The position numbers and the translations under genes are program-made. Below the pieces are notes generated by a model, which saw only the letters and a list, made by a program, of their open reading frames with translations, did no database searches and was not told the DNA's origin. Below are positions 24,201 to 36,522 of a stretch of DNA of 64,000 nt, piece by piece. Source of the stretch: Sanderia malayensis (Eukaryota; Cnidaria; Scyphozoa; Semaeostomeae; Pelagiidae); NCBI GenBank assembly GCA_013076295.1, contig RQOL01000861.1, positions 5,248,235-5,312,234 on the forward strand, written 5' to 3'. Numbering within the stretch: the first letter of the stretch is position 1; every line of letters starts with the position of its first letter.

Positions 24201-27200
24201 GGGCAAAACCCTTGTTATTAAACGTGTTCGAAAGTAGTAGCACCCAATTGATAGAAAATGCATATTGAACAGATATAAATGCCACCGACTATATTAATAA
24301 AAAAGAAACCTTTAACAATTGATAATATCTCTCATCTGGATCTGCTCTGTTGGGGGCAGCTCTCGCATCGTCAGGAATCTAAAATGGCAACAATTTTATG
24401 AAATGTATCACGATTATAGAATAGAAATATAACATAATGGACATCTATTAGTGAGCACTGAATTAAATGAGGCTTATTCTTCCATTTTTTTAATGTTCAT
24501 AAATATATTTCAAGTAATTTTCATTGATTTACTAATAAAAAAAATTTATATGAAATAATGACAACTCACATTCCATCTGACGAGACAATCCTTTCTGATT
24601 TTACCTTGGCTGGGATGATTGAGAAGCCTAATTAAATCCAAAAAAATAAAATCACCATCTAAATGTATTCACTATTCAAACGTGTCGAGCTTCTAATTAA
24701 TCGATAGGTAGAACATAAACATGTCTCCTTTCACTTTCATTTGAATTCATTATGCTTACGATTTGACCCTCGTTATCTTAAGAAATAACTTCACTGAACT
24801 TCTTCATTCCGTGCTTAACACACAGTCCTCACTAAAAGTAAAATCAACTTTATTAATGAGTAAATTTCAAAAATTTTACTTACGTATTTTGAACAAATGT
24901 TTTTAGCTTGAGCAATGACATGATTTGTCTACTACCGAGTCTGAAATATAATCATCAAACATAAATTACTCAGAGAATGAGATATCAACATATAGAATAG
25001 GGAAAATTGCAATTGAAAGCAAATCTTTTAAAAAACAACAAACAAGACATACAAGTTATTTGATTCATAAATGTATTTGAAAAAATCATTGTCACTGGTT
25101 AGTATTTGCATTGGTACGACCTAAAACAAAGAGAAAAAAAGTTAGAATTTTCATTGTTTATTGGGTAATGAAGGGTATTGAAGTCAATGAACAAATCTAT
25201 AACACAACTGCAATTAAACCTCGACAAGTCAAAGAACCATATGAAGAACTTAATCGATTTACTAAGAGTTTGTGACACCGAGGGTCAAATGTAAAGCACA
25301 CACAGAACCCAGAGCCCAGAGAAATTCACAGTCAGAAGAAACGTAAATGCTCTAGTCACATCGGAGAATTTGAATTGAGGGCCAGTTGACTAAAAGATCA
25401 TCATGGAAAGATACCTCGTTCACATCTCTTTGTGTTCCTTTCAATTGATTTAACTTCGTATTTATGTTGAACATGTAATCGTGAATAGCCTCCGCATCAG
25501 GCAGCTTTCCTTTGCAGACAACGTACCTGAAAAAAATTAACCAATTATCAAGCAAGCCAGTTTGACGAAAAATTGCAACAAGATAAAGACAAAACTGTTA
25601 GTCTACTTGTTAGTTTTTCAAATTGGGTAATACTATGAAGTTTCTTTAAGAATTTTGGCAACGAGTCAAGTCCCAAACGTCATTAAAAAGTTTACTAACG
25701 TAACTATTTACTCACTTAATATAATTTGAAATATAAATTGCGGTTACATGCACAAACAATTGTATTTCCTTTAAGAATGTAGAATTAATGCTTGCACTTG
25801 TTTAAAACTATAGCAAAGAAGTCTAGCCGTGCCCACAAAAGTCCAGCCTGAAGCTAAAAGTTCTGGATAAGCTGAAAATGAACTTAGCACTAGCATTATC
25901 CATGTGCCGATAAATCCTACAAAATGCCTAGGCGTCTGTGGTCAATGAGAAATAACAAACTTAAATGAGTAAATAAACGATTAAATAAGTAAAAATAATC
26001 ACCTTTCTGAATTTGCTGGTCTGCTAGTAACAGGCTTAAAAATGCAGACTTGTTCAAAAGCTCTGTACAATAAATACAAACATCCAACGCTGAACGGTGT
26101 AAAAACATCGAACAATTTGCAGAAGAAATGACCACCTACAAACAAATCATCAATTGAATCATCAAAATCAGCAAACCAACCAATTGAATCAATAAGTATT
26201 AATCAATTATTTCTGATAATAAGTGTAATAATAACTACAAAACATGTCACATATAAATTCATAAGAAAGTTCAGCGACTAACCAGTACGCAAAATTGATA
26301 TTGCACAAATAAATTGACAAATGTAGAGTTGCTTGGATAAGATTTCTTGGATGTTTTCCTGTCCTTCGACAGAAAATCCCTGGAAAAAGATGAAATACTT
26401 CAAACGTTAACTATCAAAATAAGACAATGTAACATAAAAAATGAACAATTATGCAAGCTTGAAACACTTTTAGATAAAATACGCTTGAACGAAATTCAAC
26501 AAGAATTATTTATCAATTAACACACAGCTATAACTATTACAAGTTAGGTCCAGATATTTTTTTAGTATACTTGGGTTGATATTGATTGATCAATGTGGTC
26601 AAAAGTAGACATTATTATTGCTATTACTATAAAGTTATCAATTAAACGACACTTACACCGTCAGCCATAACAAAATGAACTCCTTTATTGTCTGTATTTT
26701 CCAAAACATATCTACGAAATTCAATTAAATTATCTTCTCGAAAGATGTCCCCATCACCATCACAGCCTCCAACGCCTACGAAAAAAGACAAGTATTTTAC
26801 AAGCAAGACAGTAATACACACGGCTCACCACTAATTTTCACTGCAATATTGTCAATTTCGATATGTGCATAACCCTTGGTTAAAACCGAGGATGATTAAG
26901 ATATATTCGAGAATTTGAAATGCTGTATTTTACCATAGTAAGGCTCGAACGTTTCTGGTGATCCTGCAAGGAACTCGTTAATTTTGAAATCATTCGCCCA
27001 GTCGGCTGAAAGGATAAACAAATATGTTTCAGAACTTCAAAAGGCAAGAAAATATACGACTCAGCAGTTGGAAATAGAAAAAAGAAAAACTGATATGATG
27101 CAATTAAAAACTAATGAAAGAAGTACACAAGAAGAGCAATAAAAACTTATAACAATCTTGAATATAACGGTAAATGATTGTTGAAAGCTTCAATTCTCTA

Positions 27201-29768
27201 AAGCATTGAGAGTTCAATGCGCATAGAAATATAACGGACGTTTCACGCACCAAACCTACTTAAAATAAGCTTGTTGGGAAACGAACAAACTATTTCTCGA
27301 TTTCAATCCATTCAAGGTTAGTTATACAGGGGAGAGATACCGTGGCAAATATGTGCAAATATTGAATGGTACCTCGTAAAGTAAGCCCATAACCTTTCGA
27401 ATGCCATTTCTTTCTCCAGAGAACGTATTCGGAAAACCCTCCAGGACCAGCACAAATATCAGCAAAATACAGCAGGTTGTGAAAATCAGTAACACTCTTC
27501 TGTTGACAAAAAATACCAATTAACAAGATTATTCTATGCTTACAGCTAAAACAACACTGGAGCAAAAATGAGCTCCCATAAAAGACAAAGGAAAGCCTGG
27601 AGATAACTTCAGAACAAATAGAAAGTGGGAAGATGCATTAATTTGTCAAGACAAGAAGTTTAAAATATGGCGACTTTGTTATATTGAGATTCACAAAGTT
27701 GGGATTATTAAATGAAGATTGATTGGCTTAGGTTGCAAGTCAATTATTTGTTTATTTCATACCCCACTTGCATCCTTTGGGTCAGTAAACAAGAAATCAA
27801 ATGAAGCATCAATCTCTGCTGCCTTCATTGCGGCTCTAAATGGTTGTTAAAAAAAAAACAATTCAACGCTTTAATAATGTCCTACTTTATATTTCCATCA
27901 GCAACATAAAAAATAGCCATGCTTATGTTAAACAAAATACACATTTAAGGTACCTGTTTTGAAAAATGGCACCTCTTATTGTTTCATATGGATTTGATCT
28001 CGTTCTGGCTTTTAGGAATTCTTCACTTCCAAGATTATCAAATATGGTCTGGAAAAAATGATGACAAATAAACTTCGCACTAAATAAACATTAATAACAA
28101 TCATTTGGCCAAATGATGCACAGTTTACATAGCCTTACCTTGCCATTTAACATTTTTTTAAGTATTTCAGGATCACAAAATCTTGTTTCATTGTCTATGA
28201 CATCTTTTCTCTGAGGTAAAAATGAAATAAACAGTAAAAATAAACAGTAGCATACAATGTGATCTTGATACAATGAACCCTGAGTTTGACGATGAACTAA
28301 ATGATACAACAAGCTATGCTCATTTTATTTGTTTCATAGTAATATAAGCTACTTGTGATTTCACAGATCCCTAACATCATAAAGTGCTTCTTTCTAGATT
28401 CATGAAATTTGGATTCAACTTGTTACAAAAGCCATCTGGTACTTAATTAATTAGGGAAAGAGATATTCAAATACAAAATTACTCAAAATGTTACCTCTCC
28501 TATGGAATACCAATTTTCAATTTCATGCAACTTTGGTGGTTCATATTTGCAAGATGGTATCCAATCTGGGATAGGAACTTCACCAGTCTATCAGTAAATA
28601 AAATAAATACAAGTTAATATGTCTCAACTTCAATTATAATGGAACCTCTGCAAATAGAAATCTCTTTAAGACAGAGAAAAACATTGATCATTCAGGTGTC
28701 TGTTACATGCACATTTCACTATGATTAGTGAAATAAAACAAAATATAAAACACAGCACGGTTCAAAGGACCAGTGTAAGACTCAGGGGCCTGTAAAAATC
28801 GCAAAATTGTTAATCATATATAACCATGTGGGCTTGATCTGGCTCTCAGTTTTTATGATAAATGTGAGCATTGATAATTTGAAAATAAGAGAGATGATGT
28901 TTTACTCGATCTGTTTCAGGATCCCATTCAGCAGCCTCATCAGGATCCAAACCAGTCAGTGTCAGTCCCAATCCTCGTCTTCCTCTTTGCTTTGATGCTT
29001 CAATGATGTTCACCCTTCCTTGTTGACGTTTTCCCAAACCCTTTCCTTCCACATATCCCATGCTTGCCTGAAGAAAATGATTTCAATTTACAGTCATACA
29101 AATAGTACTGTACAGATTATACTATATGATACTTTTCACACTAGCAAAGAGGCTTTAAAAACTATCAAAGCAAAGTATACCATGAGTTTTTGTGCAGTGT
29201 TACTGTATTGGCCACTAGACTGATCCCCAGACATTGCTTGTGGGTGATCTTCATCTGATCCACTTTGAATGAGGTCATGCTTCTTGGCATTTCCATCAAC
29301 TTCATTTTCATATAATGTTTCATTGTCAGTAGACTCTGAATCTGCAATGCAGCATAGAATTAAACTATGAAAGCAAGACCAGCTTAAGTACATTAATAAA
29401 AATCTCCGGAGAATCTCCATATAACATAAGAATTCAATAATAAGTATTGCTTGAATTTAGATAATTGCTAAATTTTCGCAACAACATTCAACATAAAACA
29501 AATACGCATAAAAGTGAAATTAAAATAAAAACCCAGTGTACTGACCTAATCTTGCATGCTTAAAAGCAGGCCGCTCCATAACTTGTGGTCCACCACCACG
29601 CGATCGGCTACTGCTGTTTCCATAATTGGTTCTCTTGACAAAGTTCGATGCAGTTTGGAGTTCTACAGCGTGTTTATTGTCCGCCGCATATTCTTCTTCG
29701 TTATCACTACTACCAGTTGTGTCTGAAGATAAGTTTCGCTTCCTTGCTCCAAAGTAATACGAGCTCAT
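21287..29768 (-). CDS. CMTR1: Cap-specific mRNA (nucleoside-2'-O-)-methyltransferase 1
   Basis: Makes cap1 by 2'-O-methylating the first transcribed nucleotide; nuclear. Twenty-five exons, summing to 865 aa (human 835): 29546-29768, 29181-29341, 28906-29067, 28495-28587, 28139-28210, 27954-28048, 27763-27835, 27373-27499, 26934-27005, 26657-26775, 26283-26379, 26003-26135, 25415-25526, 25053-25120, 24884-24940, 24570-24627, 24310-24378, 23765-23890, 23391-23525, 23216-23307, 22971-23039, 22639-22686, 22250-22359, 21886-21997, 21287-21401. Domains in order: acidic N-terminus; G-patch (about 125-168, [15 protein letters not shown]...RRGLGL); RrmJ-type methyltransferase with SAM motif [11 protein letters not shown] (about 306), catalytic Asp in MADGG (about 399) and Lys in CKLFD (about 438); guanylyltransferase-like part; WW-like domain (about 791-820, [22 protein letters not shown]); terminal NRLYW. 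Key catalytic motifs are intact. Confidence 0.96.
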
Positions 29769-30201
29769 GGTTCTTCATTATCCTCATCCAGCACAGCAAG
29801 GCAATCCAACTTTTGGGGCAAAAGAAGACACGACCCTTCAACCCCGTATTTTATATTTAAAAATATCAAGTTTACAAAATTGAAGCCTACTTGCTTAGCT
29901 TGAGAATAATAGAATTGCAAATCTTCCAGAATGAATCATTTTCCTTCTTTAATTTGTTGCTTTTCTTCTACCTTTCGATTCGTGTGCTTCTCCTCGCCAA
30001 GCTTCACACTTCAATGGTTACACCTCCTTTCTTGGAAATGCCTCGTTGTCGATAACCTCGATATCATGTCAGTTAAAATCAGTTAAAATATTGATTAACA
30101 ATATTTTTCATTGTTTACGATTCATGGCAACTTCAACTTGCAAACGACTTCACGCATACTTTTAATCATTTATTCATTATTTGGAGTAAAAAAGCGTCAA
30201 T
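29769..30201. promoter_or_regulatory. Shared head-to-head promoter region of CMTR1 and DZANK1-like gene
   Basis: 433 bp separate the two start codons on opposite strands, so both 5'UTRs and core promoters must fit here. No TATA box could be assigned with confidence. A short direct repeat 'tcagttaaaatc/tcagttaaaata' occurs at 30069-30091. Divergent pairing of two housekeeping-type genes suggests shared regulation; that is inference. Confidence 0.55.
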
Positions 30202-32589
30202 ATGACGGCTGGAATGGTATCTGTTCCCACGATCGTGCCTCTGAAGGCGCCAGGCTCGGGCCGAAAGTGGGATATTGACACAGCAACGCCCATTGAACTT
30301 GCCACTGCAACTAAAGATGCTACCATTTTCTATACAGTTGATGGAACAAAACCTGAACCGTTCAAGAAGCTTGGAGGAAGCACAACATATCGATATGGTA
30401 AACCAATCTACCTTGGAAAGGGGAAAATAACACTGAAAGTAATGGCTGTTTTAAATGATGGTTCAAAGGAAAGTTCAGTAAATACAAAAACATTTCAAAT
30501 AGACGAAGCAAAGATTAGAAGGAAAAAAGAAGCAGTTGATAATGACGAGGAAGATTTTAGTGATGATTATGATGATGAAGATCTTGAAGAACTCAAAATG
30601 AGGTATCCAGAGAAATCAAATAAAAAGCAAGTGACTAAGTCAGATTATCGCCAAGATAATTTTGATGATTCTTTTGTGAAAAGCACAAAATCTGCATGGC
30701 AAAATGGATCAAAATACAGGAATGACAGTCGGCAATCATTTTATGATTATGCTGACAGCCCTTACGAAGATGCCAGCCTGACTAGAAGGGGTGGAAATTC
30801 TAGAGTGATGAGCAAAGAAGAGGATAGTGGCATAAGAAAAGTTTTACATGGATTAGATTTTGACAGTTTGCGGATTGATGAACATAATGATAAAATTCAT
30901 GCTGAAAGAATTGAAGACAGGAATAGATCATCAACAAATCCAGCATTTCCGAGAACAGTGCCACCAAGAAGTAGCATAACAGCAAAATACATTCAAGAAG
31001 AAACTAACTTTCAGAAATGTGTTTACTGCCATGCAGTAAGACCAGCAGATCCATTCTCAAGGTTTTGCAATGAATGTGGAGGAGCTTTACCCCCAGTTCC
31101 AGGCACAAGATCAATTCCACCTGAAGAAGGTAGGCTAGGAATGTGCCCATTTTGCCACTCTGAAGTACCAATCAATGCACCATCTTGCGTTATTTGTGAT
31201 GCAAGATTCACTGGAAAGGCAGATGGTTTGTCATCAAGACTTGTTGAAAAAGTAGTCTGTCTCAACTGTGGAACTTCGTGTCCATCAGGAAGCAAGCGCT
31301 GTGTTGTTTGTGAGAATTTTCTGCCTGTGCAAAAGGTGTTTACGCAAAATGTGGTAAACAAGCCACCCCAACCAAATAAGGATGCATTTTTGCGATGCTC
31401 AAAATGTGGAAGAATCAACAGTTATGATGCAAGGTTCTGCGACTGGTGTGGCTCAAAACCTTTACCATCAAGTTCAGTTATTTCTTGCTCAACATGCAGA
31501 ACATCCAATCAACCTTATGCAAAATATTGCTCTGCCTGTGGTCAGGTTATCACTCCTCCCATCCACCCTGAATTTGCATCCCAATATACAAATCACAGTG
31601 CAATACAAAGCACAACATGGTCGTCTGGTGCTGATGCTAAATGGCATTCAGTAAAGGCACCAACGCATAAAGGAGAAACCAAAGCATATGGAACACAAAC
31701 AAGTAGCAATTATCAATCTTCGAAATCAATTGATGCTCATTGCAAAGACAAGGGTGCACTATCAAAAACCATGCGCCCTCTGAGTGCTGTGAGCCCTGGT
31801 AAGGGCTACTGGAGGCAACAGATGGATCACGTGTGTCAGCATTTGAAAATCTACGCTCAGAACAATGTCGAGTTCAGAGATTCGATAAGTCAGGTGCGAA
31901 TCGGCAAGCTACTTGGAGCGATTGCGCAAGAAGAGCTCGATGGGCAAGAGCTGAGTATTGTTGTAAGCTTTGGATTGCGCAATCGTGACGGTCACACATT
32001 GAGTGCATCCACAAAAACCGTTCAACACAGTATGACGTTTATAAATGCGTTGAAGAACTCCAAAAACGCTGGCAAAGAAACGCAGAAAGGCGAAGCGACG
32101 GCAAAACGCAGGACGAAAAAAAGAACTAAGAAGAAACACGTGACCACAAAGGAGATGAAGCTATCTCCAGAAACGCAGAAATTGTTAAAAATGTTGTCTG
32201 CTTCTTCGTCTTCGGCTGGCAAACTCGATGCTGATGACTTGCATGAGTTTATCGATGCTGGGGCTTCATTGAATGCAGTTGACTCGAACGGTATGACAGC
32301 ATTGAAATACGCCGTGGCTAATAAACAACACAACTGCGTCAATGTTCTAATCGAAGCAGGTGTTGATGTTGATTTGCAATCAGGTGAAAGGAATAACACA
32401 GCTTTGCATGAAGCTGTGAAATTAGGTATGGATGGCATCGATTCGGTTGATAAACTTCTTGCATCTGGTGCCGATGCTGACGTTAAGAATAATCTCGGAC
32501 AAACACCCTACGACCTGGCGTTGAAAAGCGGATTGGAGATTATCGTATCGAAATTCACTGCCAAGCAAGGACAGGATTTGCTCAAATAA
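30202..32589 (+). CDS. DZANK1: Double zinc ribbon and ankyrin repeat protein, single exon
   Basis: 795 aa with no intron. Order of parts matches vertebrate DZANK1. The opening MTAGMVSVPTIVPLKAPGSG is followed by a chitobiase C-terminal-like domain (about 8-95, IFYTVDGTKPEP). A charged linker leads to five CxxC...CxxC zinc-ribbon units starting near residues 273, 315, 353, 400 and 429. A conserved block SAVSPGKGYWRQQMDH (about 527-543) precedes IYAQNNVEFRD, then a Lys/Arg-rich patch (about 633-648) and ankyrin repeats (about 680-785, GMTALKYAV and NNTALHEAV). Vertebrate DZANK1 is linked to ciliary transport and dynein function. Start chosen because it aligns with the family N-terminus. Lack of introns is odd beside intron-rich neighbours and suggests intron loss or replacement by a retrocopy. 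Confidence 0.93.
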   Translation: MTAGMVSVPTIVPLKAPGSGRKWDIDTATPIELATATKDATIFYTVDGTKPEPFKKLGGSTTYRYGKPIYLGKGKITLKVMAVLNDGSKESSVNTKTFQIDEAKIRRKKEAVDNDEEDFSDDYDDEDLEELKMRYPEKSNKKQVTKSDYRQDNFDDSFVKSTKSAWQNGSKYRNDSRQSFYDYADSPYEDASLTRRGGNSRVMSKEEDSGIRKVLHGLDFDSLRIDEHNDKIHAERIEDRNRSSTNPAFPRTVPPRSSITAKYIQEETNFQKCVYCHAVRPADPFSRFCNECGGALPPVPGTRSIPPEEGRLGMCPFCHSEVPINAPSCVICDARFTGKADGLSSRLVEKVVCLNCGTSCPSGSKRCVVCENFLPVQKVFTQNVVNKPPQPNKDAFLRCSKCGRINSYDARFCDWCGSKPLPSSSVISCSTCRTSNQPYAKYCSACGQVITPPIHPEFASQYTNHSAIQSTTWSSGADAKWHSVKAPTHKGETKAYGTQTSSNYQSSKSIDAHCKDKGALSKTMRPLSAVSPGKGYWRQQMDHVCQHLKIYAQNNVEFRDSISQVRIGKLLGAIAQEELDGQELSIVVSFGLRNRDGHTLSASTKTVQHSMTFINALKNSKNAGKETQKGEATAKRRTKKRTKKKHVTTKEMKLSPETQKLLKMLSASSSSAGKLDADDLHEFIDAGASLNAVDSNGMTALKYAVANKQHNCVNVLIEAGVDVDLQSGERNNTALHEAVKLGMDGIDSVDKLLASGADADVKNNLGQTPYDLALKSGLEIIVSKFTAKQGQDLLK

Positions 32590-33732
32590 ACCATTCACTT
32601 TTTTGAATTTTGTCAACAGTTTGAAAATACTTTGCCAATCGAAGGATGAGAACGTTTGTTTACTACGGTTTATATCTTTGCATGAGGATAAATCGATACT
32701 AGTTTCGAACATTCCACATTCGTTTTATTCTCTATCCTGCTAAATTTTAGAAACATTATTCCACAATACTTCCCTTCTGTTCTCTACTCTGATGAATTTT
32801 AATATAAGAATATAAGAAAAGGAAAAGTTGTAATCAAATAAGTGTTAGCATACTGTATTGTTAATGAGTCTCTCTTGGTGTTTTCCTCTTTCAATTGGCA
32901 TCCTGGTGTGTATGGGATGATACAAGGTTGCTACCATCCATCTTAAATCTGAAAAATATAAAAGATTCTTGTTCATAAATAAGATATAAGAATAGACTAA
33001 AGAGTATACTAGCTGTTAACATTATTGAAGTGAGTGCTGTTTTGACGTAAAAGCAATAATTGGGGTTCTTTATAAAAAAGGCGTATATGCTCTTTCAGTG
33101 GTCAAACGCACCCATATCAAAAGAATTCTCCCCTCTCAAGCAGTATTAACCCTGGTTTCTATACAACTCAACACATCCCATATGCTCTCAGTATTGCAAG
33201 TTTCTTACAAAGCAATTTAAAGAGAACATTTTGCATTTTACACAGAGAAGAAGCACTTGCATCACGTAAGCATGTGAAATTTACAATATGTCCAGAAATG
33301 GACAGGGCAGTGAGAAGGCAAGGAAAATTCACCTCAATGGAATCATTTCAAAACACCTGTATAGAAACAATTCAAATTCATGATGTGGAAAAATCATCAA
33401 GCTTCCTTTTATAAAATGTTCATATTATCCCAATAAAACTATTTGCAAAGGTAGTGGTCTCAGAAAAATAGTTGGTTGTGTAGCTTCTCAATTTGGCTTT
33501 ACTATTCCAAGGTGAAGCTCTCTTTTAAAGAAGTGCGCGAGCACAGATGCGTAAAAGTGACGTAATATTATGATGAATAATTAAAATTTTGAAACAAATG
33601 AGTAAAGGAGACAACTACATGACTATAAATATATATATGTTTATCGCATCAAAGGCAAAGGATATCTAGACGCAGTATCAGTGAGTAACAAAGGGAGTGT
33701 ATCGATAGAATAAATAAAAGCTTGGTGAAGTG
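32590..33732. other. Gap between DZANK1-like and bHLH genes
   Basis: On the minus strand 32843-32950 reads as a protein-like segment (LRWMVATLYHPIHTRMP...) just after a good acceptor (tatttttcag), ending at a TAA. It could be the last exon of an undetected minus gene, but no upstream exon joins it in phase. The rest should contain the DZANK1 3'UTR and the bHLH promoter; no further gene seen. Confidence 0.4.
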
Positions 33733-34527
33733 ATGTATCAAGAACATTACAATCTTCCTTTGCCATCGATCGAAAACTTTGCGTATGGTGAACAACAACA
33801 GAACAATAATTTAACCGGAGAAGAACAACAGCAAATACAAACCCAACAACAGCACTACAATTATGATTACTCGAGAATGGCCGCCATGTATGGCTATCGG
33901 AATTTTCCTGATCATATGATGCAGATGCAAGCAACGGCATCAAACCAGCATCATTTTCAAAACTATCCTCAACAACTTGATGCAAATCAACATGCAGCAG
34001 TGGCAATGTGCAACCCGATGTACCAACAGACAGTTTATGATCACGCGAATATGATACCCGGTTTCGGGGACATTGCAGAAGTCAATGGTGCGAACAGAAC
34101 AAGGCATAAACGATCGAGAATGTCTTTGCAGAAGAGGCTACTTGTTAATGCACGCGAGAGAGAGAGAATGCGAGTGTTAAACAAAGCATTCGAAGCATTA
34201 CGCGATGCTCTGCCTTGTTACATAGCCGATGGACATATGGCTAAGATAACCACATTGCGACTGGCTATAAACTACATCAAAGCACTAACAGAAGTACTGG
34301 AAGAGCAGCGAGCTCTTGACTTAGAAAAGGAGAAGAATGGCGGAGTAGATGCAGCTACAAAAGGCATCACAGCTACGACTGCTGATAATACGTTTAGCCT
34401 GAGTTGTTTGAAAATAACTGACGACGACAGGGATATCCAATCGAAGTTTGAAAATGTCGATGAAAATGCAGTCAAATCTGACACTATCAAGGTCGATATC
34501 ATGAAACCACAAGCTGACTCCGGCTAA
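33733..34527 (+). CDS. Group A bHLH transcription factor (atonal-superfamily-like), single exon
   Basis: 264 aa from the ATG at 33733. Residues 1-100 are rich in Gln, Asn, His and Tyr, like many animal activation regions. Residues about 134-190 form a basic helix-loop-helix: basic region VNARERERMRVLN with the Glu-Arg contacts typical of E-box binders, helix 1 AFEALRDALPCY, loop IADGHMAKI, helix 2 TTLRLAINYIKALTEVLEE. RERxRM and LNxAFxxLRxxxP plus KIxTLRLAxxYI place it in group A. The usual Leu-Ser-Lys before helix 2 reads His-Met-Ala-Lys. It could be an ATOH8, NeuroD/neurogenin, MIST1 or lineage-specific member; I do not assign one. Group A factors usually dimerise with E proteins and act in cell-fate choice. 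Confidence 0.85.
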   Translation: MYQEHYNLPLPSIENFAYGEQQQNNNLTGEEQQQIQTQQQHYNYDYSRMAAMYGYRNFPDHMMQMQATASNQHHFQNYPQQLDANQHAAVAMCNPMYQQTVYDHANMIPGFGDIAEVNGANRTRHKRSRMSLQKRLLVNARERERMRVLNKAFEALRDALPCYIADGHMAKITTLRLAINYIKALTEVLEEQRALDLEKEKNGGVDAATKGITATTADNTFSLSCLKITDDDRDIQSKFENVDENAVKSDTIKVDIMKPQADSG

Positions 34528-35104
34528 TAATCGTGTGGAATTGATTGTAGAGCAAAATTTTATACACGAAAATTCAAGTATTCATGTATATAACTGTATA
34601 TTGTATATGATAGCTGAGGTTGAAGCATACGCATTCACAATACCGGTTGTAGACGCAAACTAGGTAGTATAAATTCAGCAACAATTCTGTACTAAGTTTT
34701 AAGTGCATAGCATTATTTTAAAAATTTAATTTGCTTCGTTGCGTAACACTTTGAAATGTTTTGTAAAATTAGGAGTAATTACACCTTTCCAAACAGAGCA
34801 TTTATCAACTCGTTAGTGTGTCTGCAAATATGATAAACATAACAAAATGTATAGTGACATAACATACCCCAAAATGAATTGCTAACAGACTTGATATTAT
34901 TTCTTGGAGAATCAAAATGTTCTTTTCAAAACTACAAGGAAAAGCAATGCTGATATCATTCAATGTTTTCTTCCTTAAAAAGCAATTCTAGCATCATCTA
35001 ATGACCTGAATATAATTAACAATTTCATGAAATTGCTGTGCAAATTCACACCAAAACATGATGGCATGATGGCAGAAAGATGAAAACTAAATGCAAGCTC
35101 TTAC

Positions 35105-35161
35105 CATCAGAATCTGTATTGTCTCTTCGTTGCAGCTCCAGTTTGTTGATAACACAGTTGC
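35105..35161 (-). CDS. Candidate internal mini-exon of an undetected minus-strand gene
   Basis: 57 nt bounded by a consensus acceptor (catatacag) and donor (GTAAGA); two of its three frames are open. A plausible first exon lies upstream on minus at 35470 (AACAAGATGG Kozak-like start, MEPTLNRFAAEF), and a third piece with acceptor tttgcag at 34797-34833 would end the frame after NTDSDDTLTS. The donor joining exon 1 is weak. No family recognised. Could be a small real protein or chance splice signals. Confidence 0.25.
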
Positions 35162-36522
35162 CTGTATATGTTAGAACATAATTAGAACACGGCTAACTAT
35201 TAACGTATAATACATGAAAATCCTTTAAGACAAGACTGTTTGATAATTCTAAGATTATAGTAACATGTTGCATATCAACTAAATAAAAACTAAATAAAAA
35301 TGAACGAATTTCGTTCGATGTTGAGTGTTGCTCAGTTGAGCTCGAATAAAACAAAGACTGTAGAATTGATTGTGAATACGTATACATACATATATATATA
35401 TAAATTAGAAACAGATATAGGATCAAGCTGGTAAATTCTGCTGCAAAGCGATTCAAGGTTGGTTCCATCTTGTTTGTGTTGGCAAGATGGCGACCATAGG
35501 AAAGCATTACATTTTGAAACGGACAACAGCTTTAGTCATCTGGTTCTTTGTTAAGTGTTTTACACAGCCTAGATACACTTAAGAAATGGAACAGACAGTG
35601 CGGTAAACGGATTGAAAAGCATAATAATTAATTATCACGGTTGTTAGTTAATAAGAGGAGCAGGAAATGTATAACTCAGCAAAGCAGTTCAACTATGAAG
35701 CTTCTTAAAGAGAGAGAAATGGGCAAGGTTTCTTTATAGCAGCTCGCAAACTTAGAACAAAACTGCTGATCAGCTTTTACGAAGTAATTCAGAGTAGTAG
35801 GCGTTGTTTAGCAATTGGGCATTGAAAAAATCAATATATCTGAAATCGAGCAAACATTTGTCTACTCATCTTATTAGCACCATGTAAAATGTAGAAGAAC
35901 ATTTTAGTTAAAATCCAGTGATGGTCCCAGCAAAAGGGAGACAAATTACTACAGATGCTATTAATCTGGCTCTGGAAACTTGAACGATTTTACACAAAAG
36001 TCAGGGAATTGAAAACTTAGCAGCATCAGTCATGGACCATATGGGCAAAGCAGAACAAAAGAACATCATTATTGAATAGAAATAAAGGGCTGAAAAAGGA
36101 TCTTGTCTTATGGTTTGTGGCTTAACAGATGTGCAACATCTGTTCAAAAATATCTTGCCAACTCTTAATTGTCTTCATAATATTATCATCAAATTCCAAG
36201 GTCATAAAGCTAGGTCTAAATCGATAATGAGATATAGCGAATATAATGGGATAATCGAATGATTTTCTGCAGCAGGTTTAGAATAACGTATTACTGGTAG
36301 TTTATTCACAGAAAAAAGCGAAAATTTTTTAAGACAAAATGAAATTAAAGTTTGGTTGCCGTTTGAATACGCCTTAGAAATGACATTTGAATCTCAAAAA
36401 ATATATTAGGAAAAAACGTAAGGGAGGAGTTTCAAAATTCATTAACATACCTTGCAATAAAAATCAAATTAAGAATTGTATCATCCAATGTAATTCATTG
36501 CCAGTCTGAAGAATCTAAATAC

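Noticed and set aside
31023..32438. Long minus-strand open frames inside the DZANK1-like gene
   Set aside because: They are shadows of a well-supported plus-strand gene.
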